A stretch of DNA of 64,000 nt, taken from positions 1,116,001 to 1,180,000 of the forward strand of contig JAACJP010000007.1 in assembly GCA_013368375.1 (NCBI GenBank), read 5' to 3'. Shown in pieces: positions 58,129-64,000 of the stretch. The notes under the pieces are model-generated. The model worked only from the letters and a program-made list of their open reading frames with translations, had not been told where the DNA came from and did not search any database. The position numbers and the translations under genes are program-made. Each line of letters starts with the position of its first letter. The first letter of the stretch is position 1. The DNA comes from Tricholomella constricta (taxonomy: Eukaryota > Basidiomycota > Agaricomycetes > Agaricales > Lyophyllaceae).

Positions 58129-58369
58129 GTCGCATGAGCTGGCCTCTGGCGATGAAACAGAGCCAGCTTGCAGGAAGATGAGGGTTAGACCGATGTACAG
58201 CACAGCAGTTTTTGCACGAACAGCAGTTTACAGCACGTACGTTACGTCGACGGAACAGCTTGGCTGATTTTGAAGCGGAGCTTGAACCCCGTGGACATCA
58301 AACTTCCTAGTGTTGCCGCCACCCTTCCTCATTACCCCCTCCACTCCCCCATTTGTCCTTTCCACCGTC
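58129..58369. promoter_or_regulatory. Bidirectional promoter region
   Basis: Only 241 bases separate the UNC-50 start (minus) from the WW-protein start (plus), so both promoters must share it. It is CT-rich just before the plus-strand ATG. Confidence 0.6.
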
Positions 58370-61300
58370 ATGGATGACGAACACGAGGTTCTCGACTGGG
58401 GAAATGAAGAAGACGATTCCAAAAATCAAGATTTCAACAGGGCCGCCGACCTCCGCACGGGTGACCTGGAAGACGCAGAGGACGCAGTTTCACTTGGGGA
58501 GGATGAAGACGAGCAGGACTATTATGCTTATCAGCAGGAAGACTTCAGTGGCACAGCGGCGGTGAAGGAAAGCAGCCAGCCGCCTACTGCACATCCTACT
58601 AGTAAAGGCGACGACCCTTCGTCCTCGAGGGGCCTCAAACGCGAAGACTCATCGACCTCGCAAGTGCAATCTTCGAACGCAGGCTCACCTCGTCGACACA
58701 GCAGCTCGAACGGGCGTCGTTCTCCGCAGCGCTCGCAGCCAACGAGAATCACCCATGCCCTCCCACCAAAACCTGTCGTGGCCAATGTTCCCTTTTTGCA
58801 CCCTTCCCACCCTTCCATAGTCGAAGCGACGGCAATGTCTGTGACCTTGTCCGTTTCTACAAGAGCTACTGGTCGCAGTGAGTCCACCAAGAGCAAGGTC
58901 AATGGGCGTGCTGCGACGACCGTATCTACTACAGGTACAGGAAAATCTTCTTCAGGACCAGCCGATCTCGATACTCTTCCGCGTCATTGGGAGATTCGTG
59001 AAGCACGAAGCGGGCCTGGTGGAATCTACTATTACAACATCCGAACCCAACAATCCACTTGGACCCGTCCCGTGAGCAGCTCTACTTCCTCTCCATCTCA
59101 CAGCCATTCCCGTAGCGACAGCACGCGTCGTCATCGTGGCAATAACTTAAAGCCCTTGAGCCCACCTCAATCTGACCATTCCCATCCCCAATCCCAGGAA
59201 CCTACTCGCCCCTCTAGGCGTGGACTGTCCCCGCCTGAACCTGACCTGACAGATTCGCAACAGCCAGTTGCAGCTTCAAATACCAACGGCTTATCCTATG
59301 AGGACCGACACTATCGACCTGGGGGTGCTGAACATCCCGTTCCTTCCCCTGCTGACGACCGGCGGAGAGACCGCAGCCGTGATGACAACCTGGATTCGCG
59401 TTTTAACCCGCATCCAGAGCTCGCATTCACGCCGCCACCCTCTCCACCGGCGCGTCCTCGAAAAACGGAGAGGTCTTTATCGCCGTTGCCCAGCTCTCGT
59501 GGTCGAGACTCTCGTCCTTCTCGGGTTCCACGTTCCGAACACGGTAGACGCGATACCATTACTGATGCAGACTCCTCTGTGCAGAGAGATCGTGATGTAT
59601 TGCAACCCCTTTTCGCCGCACCTCGAACCCACTGGACCCAAGCACCCTCGGATCTCCCTGCCGAGCTCAACAGCAACGTCTTTCGAGGGTCCCGCCGTCA
59701 GCCACGCAATCAGAATGAGGTTGCATATGAAAGGCCTCCTTACGAAGGTAGACCGTCCTTGCCGCCGCGAAACGGTAGCATCCGGGGCCGCCGTGACCGA
59801 GGCCAGCCTCGCGACGTGGAAATGCGCGAGGAGAATCGTATCCAAAACATACCCGCTGCCAGTACGTTATCCGCCTCATCCTCCCATACTCCCTCTCTCC
59901 ACCTCTCGTATCCGTGCACGGCCACGGTAGCGTCAGCACTCCCTCGGAGGGCGATGTTGCGTCTGCCTAGGCTTGTGTTAGAAAGCTTGGTTGAGGCAGC
60001 GCACCGTGTGTCGTTGCTTTTCCCGTTCCCCATTCCATTGTCTCCGGCCTCTCCTACCCTATCGACTCAAGGACGCTCATCATGGACTCCATCTTTTTCT
60101 TACCCCCCCTCTTTTCATGTTTATTCCCCTTCTGTGTCGTCGACCTTGTGTGTATTTACCCCCCATGTCTCTTTTCAATTTCCCTCCCCCCTTCCTTTAA
60201 ACCCATATAGGAACTAGATCACCTCCCCCGCATCATCGCGACCCGCCGCTCCCACCGCGCGAGCCTCAAGCGATGCCTGTGAGTGCGGTGCCGCCTCAGG
60301 CGTCGGCTTTCCAAGCTCCGCCGCAGCGCAAACGCGAACGACCAACACGTTTCGGTCAACCGTCCGCTTCGACCTCGCCAACCATTTCACCGGCCACAAA
60401 GCCTGGAGCAGCGGAACTGCAAACGTATCTACATATGCCTCTGGAAGATGACGACCCATTTGTCCCTGACGATATCAGGTCCCCTCCCGCGCAAGAATCT
60501 CGGCCTCGTGAACGCGATGCTGGGGTTGTGCGCGATGAATTGACTGTTTCCTCTGCTTTTCAACAGGCTGTCTCTGGAGACTTAGATGGTTCTCGCTCAT
60601 CCCACTATCCAAACAAGCACGCAAAACCCGTGGATGATCGCGACATTGATCAGCCGTACCAGTTGCCTTCCGCACAAAACAGGTTATCACCTTCCTCTGA
60701 ACAAGCAGCACGTACGTACCTTCCCACACCCACAACCCTCTTGCTGACGTCTTGTCTCCCTTTTCTTCCCCTTTCACAATTTTCTTCTCACTTGCTACGG
60801 ATGTCGGTCATCCGGATCTAGGTCCTAAGAGGGTACCGCTACCTCCTCAAGCCACTGAGTTCCTCGAGCTAGCCAGTCATCCCAAAGACAAACGGGAACG
60901 CGCTCCTTACCAACCTCGAGACCGCACGCTCTTGCGGGTACCTCCGAATGATTCAGAAGGTCAGTCTCCCGCAGGGCCACGCGACCAGCACCGATCAAAC
61001 GCAAACAACGCCCAACCTCCGTCCGGCCCTCGTTCTCATCCGTATTCCCATGGCCGTGGAGACAGTGATCCCCTGCACTCTTTCCCGACGGGCTTCGCCC
61101 GTCATGCCGACAGAGATCCGTCGCGCGGAGGCGATAGGCGCTCAACGGTGTACCCGCCCCCTCCACCCCGCAACGACCTGTCAATGGATATCGATGCTAA
61201 CGACCTACTGCCTTCCGGCCGTCCACGCAGGCGCGCCTCACCCACCCTGAGGCATCACCGCATTCCCGAAATCGAGTCAGGTCCAGTGAGCGCGTACCCT

Positions 61301-63244
61301 GATAGGGAGGACGCACCGCCCCGCGGGCCCCGAGCGATGTCAGGAAGCAAACCTACACCTTCAGTGATTCGCCACCCGGTATCCACGTCGCCTGTGATGC
61401 CGTTCAGCTACGGCCCGGGTGTGAGCGGCAGGAATCAGGATCGCTCGCCTCCGCCGCACATCGTGGGCCGCATGCATGATGGAGGAAGGGAGTTCGATAC
61501 CCCATCCCGGCGGGAGGCACCTCCGCTAGGATGGAGAGATGAGCGCAGTGGTTATCCATCAGAGAGAGGGGTGCGTAGCAAAGAACCGAATGCATTTTGC
61601 CAATCGAGCTGACCCCTGCTTGCTTCTCCAGGGTCGCAGGGAGATCCGGGGGCGGCCTGGAGAATTCCACTCACAGTCATCAGCCCAGGGCTCTGGCAGC
61701 AACAATGTGCCAATCGGGAACCACAGAAAGAGCACCGGGAATGGTGGTCCACCAGGCCCCCTTCCTCCAGGGATACGGAATGCAGGCCCTCCGGGGATGG
61801 GTGGCATGAACTCGCGCCCTTCGAGGAGTGTAAGTTTGCGAGGGCGTGGTGGAGCTCCGCCGCAGTCTCACAGGGAATCCTACGAACGGGTACGTGGACT
61901 GTCGACCTAGGTGATATTTGTTTCAAACAGAGTTTTTAGCAGCCGTACCATAATGATTGCAGGGATAGTTATCGACCTGGGAGATCTGAGAGTGCGGGAC
62001 CGCATTCACGTCGACGTGACGGAAGCCCTTCGGTTCGTTCTTCAAACTAACCATCATTGCGATGTAGGCTTATTTTGATTGCAGCCTTTTGAGAGGCATG
62101 AACCCCTCAGTGTCAACACCTCTGTGCCCCGCGATCATGGCCCATTTTCAGGTAGCCCCAAGGTATGTCACCTTCTCCGCAAGGTGGTAGTCTTTTCCTA
62201 ATTTTTCAATAGCCAAGTCGGTTCGACCCCGGACCAGACTCTGCGAGACTGACAACCAGGACATGGACTCCTCGCGGTGTTTCTCCTTCACGCGAGCCTT
62301 TCCGTGCAAGTTTTGGTGAAAAAAGCGATGGTCCGCCGACCCCACCTCCAATTTCAAGGGAGCCATCCGCCGTCTCGCCAGCTTGGAGGGAAGCTTCGGA
62401 TATGGGGCGACTACCTGCACGTTATCCCGATTCCAGAACCCATGAACGTCCCGGAAGTTCAAGAGGTACAGCCGTGCCCACGGAAGGGCGGCCTCCTGTT
62501 AATCTGGAGGCACGAGCTCCTAGGCCGCCATTCGATGAGCAACCCCTTCGAAGTAGAGACAGGCACGTCCCTGATCCGGCGTCTCATATTGGCAGTCTGG
62601 AAGGCAGGTTGGGTGACCGGTACGACGAGGCATTCACCCCAGCTACACGCCAGTTGCATGCTCTGCCGCCGAACCCTGCGTTGCATCGTGACCACAACAG
62701 GACGCACACACCGGATGCGAATAGGAGGTTTTCTGATCGCCGACCCATGCGGTCGGGTTATGGCGGCAGTTCGGCCTGGGCAGATTCTGGGCGCGACGGT
62801 CCACCTTCCAATCGATCCAAGAATTTCCCCCCACCGCCTATATACGACGAACTGTTCCCATCAGATGATCGTTCATCCCGAACTCGGCAAAATCCGTCGA
62901 ATTACCCCCAAGGTGATTCCATGGATTTGGACGAAAAACCACGCTATAGCCATCCTCAAGAGCATGACTTCCATCATCGCCCGGAAATGGCGAGACGTGG
63001 AGGGTCACTATTGGATAGGATGTCGTTGAATCAGAACGGCGACGATGTGCGGGATGAGTCGCTCTCCCAGTCGTTGCGCGACCGGGTTCAGGTGCCGTCG
63101 AAGAGAGATAGGGAGGATATGACGGGAGATCGGTATGCGATGGATGATTCGTTCGACGGCGACGATGACGGTGGGGACCCAGCATTGAAGAAAATGCGAA
63201 GGAAATCCATGAAACCAAGAAAGGTGAAAAGGGGGCTCCCGTAA
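58370..63244 (+). CDS. Long disordered WW-domain protein, Arg/Ser/Pro-rich
   Basis: ATG at 58370 (MDDEHEVLDWGNEEDDSKNQ); an in-frame Met at 58310 is less likely. The N-terminus is acidic, with a Ser-rich region after it. One WW domain, LPRHWEIREARSGPGGIYYY, NIRTQQSTWTRP, shows the two Trp and the central aromatic cluster; it binds Pro-rich motifs. The rest is low-complexity with Arg/Asp/Pro repeats, SP/TP sites and RGG-like patches (RGRGGAPPQ). It ends MARRGGSLLDRMSL and the basic MRRKSMKPRKVKRGLP, TAA at 63242. An unusually long 349-nt intron (59862-60210, GTACGT...CATATAG) and a 110-nt one (60712-60821) were placed; further short introns lie around 61612-62460. This suggests an RNA-processing or transcription-linked scaffold; exact role unknown. 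Confidence 0.82.
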
Positions 63245-64000
63245 AAGCTGAGCTAATATCGTTTTTTGTGTATATACTGAACATTTTGTTGTTCTTGACC
63301 ACTCTATAGTACACCCATAGTCGACATGTTTGAGAATGAGATGATAATTTGCGATGATATGACCATTGAATATCAGGTCCCGTTCCGCATGAATCAAGAA
63401 CAGCTTGTCATGATGGTGAGCCCTTGAAGTACTTGTAATTTGTGTTGTGATAACGCCATCTACTTACATACCGGCTAAGTAGGCAAAACTCACTGCCACA
63501 GATATTAAAGATTCTTGGGGCGTCATATAGCACAGAACTAGTTCATATACGGTAAGCATATGGCCGCATGCGGCGCATGGCGTTGAAGTTCACATCACGA
63601 TCAATTTCATCGTGTGTGAATAACGTGGACAAACGCGGTCGTGCACCTCTACGTATTATCTCCACTGTTTCCAATTTGGACTGGTTTTGGCACCCAGTCC
63701 GTTCGGTAAAAGTATACCTGTGAATGAGCCATTCACACTTTCAATTGCACCCTTTCCAACTCGGACGCATTTGTCGGTCACTTCAACTGATCCTTTCCAA
63801 GGTCCCCAGCCACTATTATTTGAAATTCGGTTAGCTGCGTGGACCACGTTTAAAACCATCGCTTGGAAGACCCTGCACACCGCCACCAATTCCACCTCCC
63901 GTCCAACCCCTGACCTACTCAGTCCATCCTTCCATACTCTCTGAGCATCGTGCTCCGCAAAGGACGGGCTTGCGTTTAGGGCTCTATTACGCATATATTA
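63245..64000. other. Right-edge intergenic region
   Basis: Downstream of the WW-domain gene. Open frames at 63687-63944 (plus) and 63994-63656 (minus) overlap each other. Neither has a recognised domain, so I do not call a gene. A gene could begin beyond the edge. Confidence 0.4.

Noticed and set aside
63656..63994. Opposite-strand frames at the right edge
   Set aside because: They mirror each other and neither shows a recognised domain; the true gene, if any, is cut by the edge.

Overview
The window looks like nuclear DNA of a filamentous basidiomycete, probably an Agaricomycete. Genes are split by many introns of about 50-65 bases with GT(A/G)NGT donors, CTRAC-like branch sites and YAG acceptors. 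The gene content also fits: a DUF6534 membrane protein, tandem DUF4246 genes, calcineurin A with a Ser/Pro-rich tail, a chromodomain Ty3-type retrotransposon, and a tRNA-Val with a short intron beside the anticodon. I read exons by eye and searched no database.

Layout. 0-8 kb: a DUF6534 membrane protein running off the left edge (-), a secreted GH16-like glycosidase (-), and mitochondrial isoleucyl-tRNA synthetase (+). 8-16 kb: a possible small gene (-), then two tandem DUF4246 genes (-) in a direct duplication of about 2.6-2.7 kb. 16-21 kb: an oxysterol-binding-protein family lipid transporter (+) and a cytochrome P450 (+). 22.5-28.2 kb: a very young 5.6-kb LTR chromovirus (-) with apparently identical 344-bp LTRs and a 5-bp target duplication, but a frame break inside reverse transcriptase. 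29-31.8 kb: a conserved multi-pass membrane protein (+) facing a multi-zinc-finger protein (-). 32-35.8 kb: gene-poor, with hairpins and a possible zinc-finger relic. 35.8-37.6 kb: a single-pass membrane protein resembling wall sensors (-). 37.7 kb: tRNA-Val(UAC). 37.8-42.2 kb: a gene-poor stretch.

42-64 kb is gene-rich and mostly housekeeping: an MRS2-type mitochondrial Mg2+ channel (-), a nucleotidyltransferase-like protein (+), an uncertain small gene (-), a short-chain dehydrogenase (-), a C2H2+RING protein (-), an APH-fold kinase-like protein (+), a fumarase/aspartase-superfamily lyase (-), calcineurin A (-), an UNC-50/GMH1 Golgi protein (-), and a long disordered WW-domain protein (+).

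No biosynthetic or defence cluster is evident; most neighbours look functionally unrelated. The points most worth checking are the young retrotransposon and its internal frame break, the tandem DUF4246 pair with an acidic/basic repeat expansion in one copy, non-canonical splice sites (two GC-AG introns and a suspicious GG donor in MRS2), a 26-nt microexon in the UNC-50 gene, a local family of basidiomycete-type zinc fingers, and two nested inverted repeats in the 32-33.5 kb gene-poor stretch.
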